A DNA stretch of 64,000 nucleotides. It comes from DASZRZ01 sp963732925 (GTDB lineage Bacteria > Acidobacteriota > Terriglobia > Terriglobales > Acidobacteriaceae). Shown piece after piece: positions 27,160 through 35,523 of this stretch. The translations under genes and the position numbers were made by a program. The stretch is taken from assembly GCA_963732925.1 (NCBI GenBank), contig CAVTBJ010000006.1, forward strand, positions 186,001 through 250,000, read 5' to 3'. The notes beneath the pieces are model-generated. The model worked only from the letters and a program-made list of their open reading frames with translations, was not told where the DNA came from and searched no databases. Numbering within the stretch: the first letter of the stretch is position 1; each line of letters begins with the position of its first letter.

Positions 27160-27327
27160 ATGTGCTTTGTGCTTCTCACCATATCCGACTCCGTGTGGAA
27201 ATGGATTCATCGCCTGGGCGCACCCGGGCTAATCCTTCTGGGCATCGGCGACAACACACCTTTCGTTTCCGCTCCGTGGCCGCGATCTGATCTTCGCTCA
27301 GTCCGATCTTCTGAAGGTGAATCTTAG
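27160..27327 (+). pseudogene. Possible N-terminal remnant of a VTT/DedA-like membrane protein
   Basis: In the 480-base gap after the ATPase, one frame reads SVWKWIHRLGAPGLILLGIG and continues DNTPFVSAPW, which resembles the first helix of VTT/SNARE-associated (DedA/YqaA-like) proteins. About 35 residues later the similarity ends, and the frame closes at 27327 after PRSDLRSVRSSEGES. The remaining 150 residues of such a protein are not found downstream in any frame, so it is a remnant, not a simple frameshift. The rest of the gap (27328-27600) holds nothing I recognise. Confidence 0.4.
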
Positions 27328-27600
27328 GAGAAGAGGGTCAGGCAGCAGTTTCTCGTGAAAGCGAGGTCCTAATGTAGGCACTTTAGTGGCATTTGATGTT
27401 CCCACAAGATACCAAACTTTCCGCAAGAAAATGAAAGACTTAATTCACTTCCTGAGCCAACATTCCCGGTGACCAGAGGCTGGCCGCATTAGGTCCTGCG
27501 GTTTCGAAAACCCATTTTTCTTGACGCCACGAGTAGTGTGGGTCAAAGGAATCGATCTGAGTAACGAGTGAATGGCTCGTCCGTTGAGGAGGGACTGGAA

Positions 27601-28374
27601 ATGTCCGATCTGTTTCGACGCAACTTTCTCGGCGCGGCCTTAGCTGCGGCAGCTCTGCCGAAGCTGGCGATGGATGCCGCAGCGGCCCCGGTTCCGCGGG
27701 CGCCGCGAGACGGGCAGCGTCTGCGGGTGCAATTCACCACCGGCGGCCACACCGCGCCCTTGCAGCTTTACGCCATGTTCGAAACGCCACTCTTTCAGGA
27801 CATGCAAACCCGAGTCCTGCCGCATCCGCATGCCTTCGACGACTTAAGCCAGATTGATGTGGTTGTCACGAACGATTGGATCACCGATGGCTGGACGCAG
27901 GCAGACCGCGACTATATGGTCAAGTTTGTCGATGCCGGCAAAGGACTCGTCGTGCTCCACCACGCAGTTGGTACGAACAACAATCAGTGGCCCTGGTTCA
28001 GCGAGAATGTCACCGGAGTCATGCTGTGGAATCCGGATGTGCCGGGCATGAAGACGCAAGCGCGCCTAAAGCAGTTTCCTCGTCAGACCATCACTCCCGT
28101 CGGCAATCACCCGATTGTGCGCGGAATGAAGCCGTTCGTGCTGCCCTGGGATGAAACCTTTCCCAACATGTGGCTGGCTCCGAAGATCACCCCGCTGGTG
28201 CAGTCGGATGATCCCGACATGGTGAATCCGACCGTGGGCTGGGTGGGCTTGCACCCCAGCGGCAAAGTCAGCTGTCTGCAGCCGGGACACACACGATGGG
28301 TGTGCGAAGACCCGAACTATCGGCATCTGGTTCACAACATGATTCTCTGGGGAGGAGGCAGGCTGGCGTCCTGA
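27601..28374 (+). CDS. ThuA-like protein, short form, Tat-exported (copy C)
   Basis: A 257-residue ThuA-like protein with twin-arginine signal FRRNFLGAALAAAALPKLAM. It carries the short-form opening VQFTTGGHTAPLQLYAMFET and VLPHPHAFDDLSQ, then the core DVVVTNDWITDGWTQADRD, LVVLHHAVGTNNNQWPWFSE, NHPIVRGMKPF, WLAPKITPLVQSDDPDM and HPSGKVSCLQPGHTRW, ending NMILWGGGRLAS. It is clearly more divergent than copies A and B (a WNPDVPG segment and NNN insertion after the HH pair). GGAGGG eight bases upstream fixes the start at 27601. It is followed 26 bases later by a long-form gene, repeating the short-then-long order of the minus-strand locus. Confidence 0.85.
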   Translation: MSDLFRRNFLGAALAAAALPKLAMDAAAAPVPRAPRDGQRLRVQFTTGGHTAPLQLYAMFETPLFQDMQTRVLPHPHAFDDLSQIDVVVTNDWITDGWTQADRDYMVKFVDAGKGLVVLHHAVGTNNNQWPWFSENVTGVMLWNPDVPGMKTQARLKQFPRQTITPVGNHPIVRGMKPFVLPWDETFPNMWLAPKITPLVQSDDPDMVNPTVGWVGLHPSGKVSCLQPGHTRWVCEDPNYRHLVHNMILWGGGRLAS

Positions 28375-28400
28375 AGGACCCAACCGCAAAGAACACCACC

Positions 28401-29312
28401 ATGACAGAAACGAAACCCAAATCCGGTATTTCGCGGCGCACCTTTCTTGCCTCCACTGTGGCGGCGGGAGCGGTAAGCGCCCTGGCACCCGCGCTCGCGT
28501 TCTCCCAGGCCGGGCGTGCTAGGCAGTTTGAGAAATTCGCAGTCTGGGTACAGCTCACGACCGGTGGGAAGCCCTATCCACCTTCCCTGCAGGAGATGTT
28601 CCTGGACCCGATGTTCATCGAGATGGAAGTTTGGCCCATCGATCAGCCAGCTTCTTTCGCGGCCCTGGTACCACAAAATGTCGGAGATCGAGGTTCCACT
28701 ACCAGGAGTGTGTCCACAGGTCGCGGAGCCACCGGCGGCGGAGCCACCAAGCACGAGGAGCCTCCCGACTATCCGTGGGAGCCCAGCGGTGGACGTCCTC
28801 ATCCGGGTTACGACGTTCTAGTGCTGAATGACCAGATGAACTGGCCCGAGGAGACGCGCAAGCTGGCACAACAGGCGGTCGAGGCCAAGCGTGGCATCGT
28901 GGTTCTGCACCATGCGCTAGGCGACAACCAGGACTGGCCGTGGTGGTACCAGGAAGTCACCGGTGGACTGTTGGTTCTCGAAAACCAGCAGGGCATGAAG
29001 AAATCGTCGGTCACTCCGGGAGCCAAACTCGACGTTCGCGCTGTGAGTGATCACCCCATCCTGGAGAACGTTGCGCCTTTCACTGCGATCAATGAAGACG
29101 CCTACAAAGGGATGTGGCAATCTCCCAAGATCACGCCCGTGCTCCAGACCTCCAACTCTGCCAATGACAAGGTTGTGGCCTGGGTGGGTCCTAACTCCTC
29201 GTCCAGGGTTGTATGCATTCAGCTGGGCACATCGCGTGAGACTCATCACGATCCTAACTTCCGAATGCTGGTGCGGAATTCCATCCTTTGGACCGCGGGA
29301 CGCCTGATCTAG
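28401..29312 (+). CDS. ThuA-like protein, long form, Tat-exported (copy C)
   Basis: A 303-residue ThuA-like protein. The twin-arginine signal is SRRTFLASTVAAGAVSALAP. The long-form opening reads EKFAVWVQLTTGGKPYPPSL and EMFLDPMFIEMEVW; a linker rich in Gly/Thr/Arg follows (about 95-120), then VLVLNDQMNWPEETRKLAQQ, IVVLHHALGDNQDWPWWYQE, DHPILENVAPF, YKGMWQSPKITPVLQTSNSA and AWVGPNSSSRVVCIQLGTSR, ending NSILWTAGRLI. The start at 28401 fits the signal; no good ribosome site is visible, so translation may be coupled to the short-form gene ending 26 bases upstream. Confidence 0.83.
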   Translation: MTETKPKSGISRRTFLASTVAAGAVSALAPALAFSQAGRARQFEKFAVWVQLTTGGKPYPPSLQEMFLDPMFIEMEVWPIDQPASFAALVPQNVGDRGSTTRSVSTGRGATGGGATKHEEPPDYPWEPSGGRPHPGYDVLVLNDQMNWPEETRKLAQQAVEAKRGIVVLHHALGDNQDWPWWYQEVTGGLLVLENQQGMKKSSVTPGAKLDVRAVSDHPILENVAPFTAINEDAYKGMWQSPKITPVLQTSNSANDKVVAWVGPNSSSRVVCIQLGTSRETHHDPNFRMLVRNSILWTAGRLI

Positions 29313-29350
29313 ATTTAACTTTGGGCGTAATGCCGTCAAGCGTCAGCAGA

Positions 29351-29563
29351 ATGATGGTGATCCACGTTTCCCTATGGGTTGCTTTAGGCGCGGTTGCAGG
29401 GAGTGTCTGCTCGTTGATCGCCCGACGGTGGGTGACGTCGATGTTATTTAGAATTATGCCGAACGATCCAGTAACGCTTGGGGGCGGGTGTTCGCATTTC
29501 TGCTTGTCGCTCTGGTCGCGGCTTACATCCCGGCTCTTACACAGCGGTTTTTTTACCGATTGA
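29351..29563 (+). pseudogene. Remnant of an orphan MacB-type (ADOP-like) permease C-terminus
   Basis: Between the ThuA-long gene and the mannonate-dehydratase gene, translation gives VALGAVAGSVCSLIARRWVT then SMLFRIMPNDPVTLGG in one frame and VFAFLLVALVAAYIPAL in the next. This is the typical last transmembrane region of acidobacterial duplicated orphan permeases, where SMLFG.xPxDPxT and a ...YIPARRA ending are expected. The break near 29488 and the loss of the RVDPMxALRxE tail show it is decayed. The upstream 700 or so residues are missing. The region from 29564 to 29668 holds nothing else. Confidence 0.6.
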
Positions 29564-29668
29564 GGTGGATTTTCAAACTGCCTCGGGCCCGCTCATACCC
29601 GGACCGCTCCCTTCTTCTGAGTATCGGGAGCTTTCATTACAGGCTGCGCGCGGGCATAGCACGATGGC

Positions 29669-30799
29669 TTACGCCGGCTCTTGCTTCACCATCTGCAGCA
29701 AAGCCTGGATATACCCAAAGCAGTAGGCGAACGCCTGCCGCCCTTCGGCGTCTCCATCGATCTTGGGCACGTGGTCCGGCATTAACATTCCATCGTAGCC
29801 GACTTCCCGATAAGTGCGGATGGCGCGTATGAAATCGACGTCGCCATTATCGGGAAACGTCTCCTGGAAGTTGAGAAATCCGCCCTTGATATTACGAAAA
29901 TGGACGGTGAAAATCTTGCCACGTGAGCCGAAGAACCGAATGACATCGTAGATTTCCTCTCGCGGATTCTTCAGGCTCTCCGAGACCGTACCCTGGCAGA
30001 AATTCAGCCCGTGGTACGGGCTGGGACTGAGCTGAATGAATCTCTTCAAGCCATCCACGGTACCGAGCACGCGGTGCACGCCGCGGTATCCCGCCGGTTC
30101 CGGCATCGCGGGATCTTCCGGATGACATGCCAGCCTCACTTTGTATTCTTCCGCCACGGGCATCACGCGGCGGAGAAAATAGGCAATCCGCTCCCACGAC
30201 TCCTCCGCGCTCACCTTACCGGCTTCGGTCAGCTCTTCCCCATCGGCGACCTCTCCGTAATGAAACGTGGAGTAAGTCGCGCCTCCTCGTCCTGGAGTCG
30301 ATTTCGTGCGAACCACTCCCAGCATCGTGAGGTTATAAGTCAGCATGGGGAAGCCCGCCTTTGCCCCGCTGCGAATCTTTTCGCAGATGGCGTCAATTTC
30401 GCGGTCGCGCTCGGGACTCTTACCCATCATGGTGTAGCGGGTTTCCGAGCGAGAGACGAGACTGGGATGAATCAAGCGCAGCGCATCGACTTCAATTCCG
30501 AACGACTCAATGTGCTCCCGCTTGCGCGAGAGCCCATCGACGGACCAGTCCGGAGCCCCAGCGAGGGCCGGGGGCAGCGCGCAAATGTGGTTCACTCCGA
30601 ACGCAGCCATAACCTTCAGGATGTCATCGCTGTCGCCATGCTGGGTCCCGAGCTTGAGGTTCGCTTTCCTGCCGCCCGAAGCGATTGAGGTTTGCGCCTT
30701 TGTAGGATTCACCTGGTCTGCTGCCGCCGCGACCGGCGCACCAGCAACGCTCACCAAGGTACCAATCCCCGCATTGCGAAGAAAATTCCGCCGATTCAT
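29669..30799 (-). CDS. Mannonate dehydratase-like TIM-barrel protein with Tat signal
   Basis: A 376-residue protein of the UxuA type within the xylose-isomerase-like barrel superfamily. UxuA turns D-mannonate into 2-keto-3-deoxygluconate in glucuronate use. Matching segments are HYGEVADGEE, LACHPEDPAMPEPAGYRGVH, GLNFCQGTVSE, VHFRNIKGGF and the C-terminal YDGMLMPDHVPKI plus FAYCFGYIQALLQ. Unusually, it begins with MNRRNFLRNAGIGTLVSVAG and ends its leader with AAAA, a twin-arginine signal, while classic UxuA is cytosolic. The start at 30799 is 13 bases after the GH28 stop, so it is the last gene of a three-gene pectin-type operon. The substrate may differ from mannonate. Confidence 0.75.
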   Translation of the reverse strand: MNRRNFLRNAGIGTLVSVAGAPVAAAADQVNPTKAQTSIASGGRKANLKLGTQHGDSDDILKVMAAFGVNHICALPPALAGAPDWSVDGLSRKREHIESFGIEVDALRLIHPSLVSRSETRYTMMGKSPERDREIDAICEKIRSGAKAGFPMLTYNLTMLGVVRTKSTPGRGGATYSTFHYGEVADGEELTEAGKVSAEESWERIAYFLRRVMPVAEEYKVRLACHPEDPAMPEPAGYRGVHRVLGTVDGLKRFIQLSPSPYHGLNFCQGTVSESLKNPREEIYDVIRFFGSRGKIFTVHFRNIKGGFLNFQETFPDNGDVDFIRAIRTYREVGYDGMLMPDHVPKIDGDAEGRQAFAYCFGYIQALLQMVKQEPA

Positions 30800-30812
30800 G
30801 CGCGCCAGTCTA

Positions 30813-32306
30813 TCAAGACCTGCGCACAAGGCAACATTTTCCGCCGGGCACTCGAATGCGCCGCGCGGGCAACCCGGCTTCGAAGCGCGTCAGTGTAGCG
30901 TGTACGGTGTTGAGGGCGGAGGAATGGGAGTTACTGGCTTGGGCAAATCGGCAGGCATCGATCCGAGCCGCTCCAGCGAGTCCAGTGCCGGTAACATTGC
31001 TGACGTTCAATAAAGAGCCACTGTATCCGGTGACCTTGATATTGCGAATGTCGGTATGCCGGACATTCGCCAGAAAGATACCTTTGCCGCAAATGCCGGT
31101 GATGTTCGAGAGCGTCAGTCCGTCGAGCGGCTTTTGCGAAGCAATGCCCGTACCCTCGACCAGAACGGGAACATCGGTTACCCGCACATTGGAAAAACGG
31201 AAGTTGCGGACAGCCGGAATCCCGGCTTCCCCGGGGACCGGGAACTCGTCGTGCTTACCGCTATCGATGATATTGAAGCGGAGAAATCCCTGCTTTGCAC
31301 CGGAGACTTCAAGATCGTTCATGACGATGTTCTCGATGAACGCACCCCGTCCTACGCGGCTTTTGATATAGATGGCGTAGGTGCGAGCCCCCTGGCACTT
31401 GCAGTGGTCAACATACACGTTGCGGATGCCGGCGGAGGTTTCACTGCCAATGCCGATGCAGGCAAAGTAAACGTCGGAGAACGTGCAATTGGAGATGTGC
31501 ACATCTTCGGTGGGCCGGCCAATGGTGAAGCCCTCCTCGCCACGGCCGGACTTCAGCGAGATGCAGTCGTCGGTGGTCTGAAAGTCGCAATGATCGATGG
31601 TGACATGCCTGCAGGAATCGACGTCGATGCCGTCCGCGCCGCTTTCCACCTTCACGTTGGCAAATGAAATGTTCTCGCAGTAGGTGGGATGAATCGACCA
31701 CATGCCATAGTTCTTGGTGAAGCAGTTCTCGACCTGAACGTTCTTGCAGCCGACGAATTCGATCAGGGCCGGAAGGCGAAGCTGGGTACTCCGTTCAATC
31801 CTGCCTACGACGGCCGAGCTTCCGACGATCCTGCCCGGTCCCGCAATACTGAAGTTCGCGGCATCCACGGCCGAGAGAAAGGCACTGTATCCTTTGATCC
31901 ACCGGCCTTCCCAGCGAACCTCCGCCAGCGGATAGTCGGAGAGGTCAGGCGAGCCCAGCAGGCTGGCTCCATCTTCGAGATGAAGTTCGACGTTGCTATG
32001 CAGAGAAAGCGCGCCGCTCAAGTAGTCGCCGGCGGGCACCACCACCTTGCCTCCGCCAAGCGCCGCGCAACGTTCCAGGGTAAGCTGAAGAGCTACAGTG
32101 TCCTTCGTCGTCCCATCTCCGGTCGCGCCGTAGTCGCGGACGTTGAGGGTTAGTTCCGGGGAAGGAGCAGGAGGCGCGGGCGCTTTGGCAGGTTTAGCGG
32201 ATTGCTGGCTCAGGGCCAAACCGTCGAATGAAGCCATTGCCGGAACTGCCAACGCACTCTTGATGGCGTTTTTCAGAAACCTGCGGCGCTCCGGCTGAAG
32301 TTTCAT
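30813..32306 (-). CDS. Glycoside hydrolase family 28 (polygalacturonase-like), exported
   Basis: A 497-residue right-handed beta-helix enzyme of family GH28, which cleaves galacturonan chains by inversion. The leader ERRRFLKNAIKSALAVPAMA is a twin-arginine type. The mature N-terminus has LNVRDYGATGDGTTKDTVAL; catalytic motifs are seen in the middle: ADGIDVDSCRHVTIDHC, TTDDCISLKSGRG (catalytic aspartates), IGIGSETSAG, and YAIYIKSRVGRG standing for the RIK motif. AAAGGAG upstream supports the start. It follows the esterase by 78 bases. The last 30 residues (ARRIRVPGGKCCLVRRS) look unlike the family and may be read-through. The rhamnogalacturonan or polygalacturonan preference cannot be told from sequence. 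Confidence 0.88.
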   Translation of the reverse strand: MKLQPERRRFLKNAIKSALAVPAMASFDGLALSQQSAKPAKAPAPPAPSPELTLNVRDYGATGDGTTKDTVALQLTLERCAALGGGKVVVPAGDYLSGALSLHSNVELHLEDGASLLGSPDLSDYPLAEVRWEGRWIKGYSAFLSAVDAANFSIAGPGRIVGSSAVVGRIERSTQLRLPALIEFVGCKNVQVENCFTKNYGMWSIHPTYCENISFANVKVESGADGIDVDSCRHVTIDHCDFQTTDDCISLKSGRGEEGFTIGRPTEDVHISNCTFSDVYFACIGIGSETSAGIRNVYVDHCKCQGARTYAIYIKSRVGRGAFIENIVMNDLEVSGAKQGFLRFNIIDSGKHDEFPVPGEAGIPAVRNFRFSNVRVTDVPVLVEGTGIASQKPLDGLTLSNITGICGKGIFLANVRHTDIRNIKVTGYSGSLLNVSNVTGTGLAGAARIDACRFAQASNSHSSALNTVHATLTRFEAGLPARRIRVPGGKCCLVRRS

Positions 32307-32384
32307 CGAACAATCTCCTTTCGTGGCGAGCAGCGATTCCCGTCTAAGTAACGACGCGCAGCAACAGGCATTTCGCCACTGCCA

Positions 32385-33581
32385 TCAGAATAATCTTGGG
32401 GTAAATTCGGCGAGAAAGTGGCGCCAGACGATCCACGTGTGGGCGCCCGGCATTTTGTAGAGCGTGTATTTGACCTTGGAAGAATCGAGATACGACGCGA
32501 AATCCTGCGTTGCTTTGAAGAGGCCATCGTCGGTTCCACAACCAATCCACAGCAGATGCAACTCGTGATTTGCCGTGGCCGGATGAGCTGTCAGGCCGCC
32601 GAAGTCCTTGGAGAACTCCGGGGGACGAAGGGCGGCGCTGAAGCCGCCCACATAGCTGAAGAGATCGAGATGGTTCAATCCAATCTGAAGAGATTCCGCT
32701 CCCCCCATGGAAAGGCCGGCAATAGCGCGATGGTCGCGGTCGGTGTCAACGCGGAAATGAGACTGCACATAGGGAATCACATCGCCAATCAGGTCCTGGC
32801 TGAAGCCGTCGATGATCGCCTGAAAGCCGCGGAAGGACGCCGGAGCCTGGGATGACGGAGGCTCCGGGTAGCCAAACGGCATGACCACGACGAAAGGCTT
32901 GATCTTTCCTTGCGCCAGAAGATTATCCAGAATCAGGTTCACGTGCCCCAGCTTTGTCCACGCAGTCTCGTCGGCATTGGCGCCGTGAAACAGGTAGAGC
33001 ACTGGATAGCGGCGCGAGGAATTGTGGTCGTATCCCGGCGGAGTATAGATGGTGAGGCGGCGCGTCGAATCGAGAGAATGTGATCGATACCAGATGGTTC
33101 GAATTTCGCCGTGCGGGACTTGCTGGGCATCGTAAAAAGCGGGCTGATCGCCTTTGACTTCCAGAACACTGGCAATGGTGCTTGCAGTTGAGCCGGTTTT
33201 TACATCGTAATTGCCCGGATCAATGGTCTTAACCCCATCGATGGTGAAGTTGTAGTTGTAGATTTCCGGCTCCAGCGGACCTATCGTAATGCTCCAGAGA
33301 CCGGAACTGTCCTTCTCGAGGGCTTTGCTGCCGTTCATGAATTCGCCGCTCAGCACGACCTCGTGGGCTTGGGGCGCGCGAAGGCGAAACGTCACGTGAC
33401 GATCGGGGCCGATCTCAGGAGATCGCACCGGCACCCGCATGCTATCTCGGGCTGCCGGCGCCGGGGTTGCATTATTGTCCTGAGCCCAGATCGGCAGCGC
33501 GGCCAGGGCCAGAATGATCCCAAGGAAACCGCCGGCCTGCATTGGACGCAAGCGGCTCGGGCTGTTGTGGGTGGTACGCAT
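32385..33581 (-). CDS. Secreted CE1-like esterase with N-terminal E-set domain
   Basis: A 398-residue alpha/beta-hydrolase of the esterase-D/feruloyl-esterase type. After a signal peptide (LGIILALAALPIWAQDN) comes an immunoglobulin-like E-set domain (VTFRLRAPQAHEVVLSGEFM, IYNYNFTIDGVKTIDPGN), then the esterase domain with YTPPGYDHNSSRRYPVLYLF, nucleophile in AIAGLSMGGAES (GLSMGG; Ser), and the catalytic His in the final PGAHTWIVWRHFL. Such enzymes remove ferulic or acetyl groups from plant hemicellulose or pectin. GGAG seven bases upstream sets the start at 33581. It is the first gene of the esterase-GH28-UxuA group. Confidence 0.87.
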   Translation of the reverse strand: MRTTHNSPSRLRPMQAGGFLGIILALAALPIWAQDNNATPAPAARDSMRVPVRSPEIGPDRHVTFRLRAPQAHEVVLSGEFMNGSKALEKDSSGLWSITIGPLEPEIYNYNFTIDGVKTIDPGNYDVKTGSTASTIASVLEVKGDQPAFYDAQQVPHGEIRTIWYRSHSLDSTRRLTIYTPPGYDHNSSRRYPVLYLFHGANADETAWTKLGHVNLILDNLLAQGKIKPFVVVMPFGYPEPPSSQAPASFRGFQAIIDGFSQDLIGDVIPYVQSHFRVDTDRDHRAIAGLSMGGAESLQIGLNHLDLFSYVGGFSAALRPPEFSKDFGGLTAHPATANHELHLLWIGCGTDDGLFKATQDFASYLDSSKVKYTLYKMPGAHTWIVWRHFLAEFTPRLF

Positions 33582-33889
33582 CGATGTTCTCCAGAGGTTA
33601 GAAACACATTCCGTCTGTCCCGCGAAGGATGGATCGAGCAAGATCCTCATTGGAAGCCAAACAATATTCCCAGCCGCGAAACCCCGACCATAAGACAACT
33701 TCGAGCATTGCGACGATTGTTCGGCTTAAAAAAGCGCACCACATATCCCGCAGGTCCCCAGACTCACGATTCTGGAGCATTCCTGCAGCCGACCAAGATA
33801 TCGCAAAAATCGTGGCCTGACCAATGATGGAATTCCACGGCGGCAGATGGATGCTTGGGATCGAGGGCTTAGTCGTTCGGCCGAAGAGG
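33582..33889. other. Intergenic region between LMF-like and esterase genes
   Basis: About 310 bases on the promoter side of the esterase operon. I see no gene, terminator hairpin or clear operator. It is presumably where the esterase-GH28-UxuA transcript starts. Confidence 0.4.
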
Positions 33890-35467
33890 TCACTGACCTC
33901 GCAGAGATGCCTCAGGAAAGTAGACTCCCCGGCGCTCCCTCCGCCACCAGTTACCCGTGGTTCTTCGGGCGGCGAAGTCTGTGAACTGGTAATCGTAAGC
34001 TATTGCCCGCACAAAACGTGGTGGCCCGTTGGGAAACGGATTGCTCGCCAGCAGCGCGGTCACTTCCGGAGTTCCCTCCAGCAGACGGACCATGAAATTG
34101 GAAAACCATGGATTCTCCTGGTAGCTCGCGAGCGCCGCAAACCACATCTGCCAGTCCAGGCGCGGCTGGTGGGGCGCTACCCAGGGTGGGCGGCGTGAAA
34201 GATCGCCGGGCTTGTATTTGAACTCGTAAGCCTGCCAGATCTGGCCATCGTCGCTGCCTTCCACCACAATTTCAACGCGGGACGTGGTCATCACGGCAAA
34301 CAGACCGTAGGTATTGACCAGGTCGAAGGGCTCTTGCCAACTGATCATCTGACGCGCGAAGCCCGGCACCCAGTCCTCGAGCTTGAAGGTCCCCAGCATT
34401 TCGCTGACGCTGATCACCAGGATCACAACCGCCAGCGTTGCCCGGATTACGCTTCCGATCGGCGCTGCCCTTGGCGGACCCGGTTGTTCTTTCCAGCGAT
34501 CAACCAACCGCGCCGGCAACCAACGGCGTAAGAACGAGTCGTCGAGGATAAGAACGCAGAGAATCATGGCCAGCAAGTTAAAGAAGCCATAGTTGCCGGT
34601 CAGAGCAATCAGGAGCTGAAAACTCGCAATCAGGACTGCTCCGATCCGCCTGAATCGTTGAGGAGCGAAAATCAGGAATGGAACCCCAAGCTCGAGCACA
34701 AAGACGCCGGTCACAGACACCTTTTGAAACCATGCAGGCAGTTGGGCGGCATACCATGCCAGGGGTGTGGGCAGGGGCTGTGTCCAGTAGTGGTATTGCA
34801 GAGCAGTAAGGTTGCGCCAGGTTGCATCCCCGCTCAGAAGCTTCACGGCGCCTGAAAGAAACATCAGCCGGAAAAGAAGCCAGCGCTGCAGCCACAACAC
34901 CGTTGCAGATACAAAGGAGGAACCCGAGCGCCAGGGCGGCTCGGCCAGGCGCCACGGAACCATGAACAAAACGAGAAACCCGGTCTCGAGAAGCAGGATG
35001 TCCCACTGGAAGGACAGGAAGTCTTGGCCAACGGTTACCAGCGAGAGGTAACACAACCATGCCAGGGCCAGGGCCGGCCCCGTCAGGAATCCGAGCATTG
35101 CCAGCAGTCCGGAAAGAGCTCCGAGGGTACACAACAGCTTGAGGGCGGCGTCGCTGGAGCTGATCCATGCCAGGGTGGGCAGCAGCCGATAGGCTTGTGA
35201 GCCATACCCGCGCTGCACAGCCTGCAGAAATTCGCCGGCTGGCAGAATCCCATGTGCGCCGATTAAACCGATTACCTGAACCCGAAGCGAAACAAAAGCA
35301 ATCAGGTAGGTCAGACCGAGCAGACGCAGGAACACCCAGCGGCTGAGGACATACGATGACGGCTGTGGGCCGCGTCCTCGGGGAAGCCGGACAAGCCTTG
35401 AGAAGAATCCGTGAAGATCCGCTATTCCGCGGCTTGCCGCCTCACGCACTGTCCGTGCTCCCGGCAA
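33890..35467 (-). CDS. Lipase maturation factor (LMF1) family membrane protein
   Basis: A 525-residue polytopic membrane protein of the LMF1/DUF1222 family, whose vertebrate members help lipases fold in the endoplasmic reticulum; bacterial roles are unknown. Visible signatures: RWVFLRLLGLTYLIAFVSLR, the loop GAHGILPAGEFL, SFQWDILLLETGFL, RWLLFRLMFLSGAVKLLSGD, LTALQYHYWTQPLPTPLAWY, GNYGFFNLLA, and the C-terminal PPWVAPHQPRLDWQMWFAAL followed by NPWF. About nine transmembrane helices are expected. The first codon is TTG with no strong ribosome site, so the exact start is uncertain. It lies upstream of the pectin-type operon and downstream of a secreted cupin gene, all on the same strand. It is intact. 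Confidence 0.85.
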   Translation of the reverse strand: MPGARTVREAASRGIADLHGFFSRLVRLPRGRGPQPSSYVLSRWVFLRLLGLTYLIAFVSLRVQVIGLIGAHGILPAGEFLQAVQRGYGSQAYRLLPTLAWISSSDAALKLLCTLGALSGLLAMLGFLTGPALALAWLCYLSLVTVGQDFLSFQWDILLLETGFLVLFMVPWRLAEPPWRSGSSFVSATVLWLQRWLLFRLMFLSGAVKLLSGDATWRNLTALQYHYWTQPLPTPLAWYAAQLPAWFQKVSVTGVFVLELGVPFLIFAPQRFRRIGAVLIASFQLLIALTGNYGFFNLLAMILCVLILDDSFLRRWLPARLVDRWKEQPGPPRAAPIGSVIRATLAVVILVISVSEMLGTFKLEDWVPGFARQMISWQEPFDLVNTYGLFAVMTTSRVEIVVEGSDDGQIWQAYEFKYKPGDLSRRPPWVAPHQPRLDWQMWFAALASYQENPWFSNFMVRLLEGTPEVTALLASNPFPNGPPRFVRAIAYDYQFTDFAARRTTGNWWRRERRGVYFPEASLRGQ

Positions 35468-35523
35468 GTAGCGGTAGAAGTGGAGTCGTCAAGCTGCTCC
35501 TCCAGCCTGTATAGGGACGCGAA

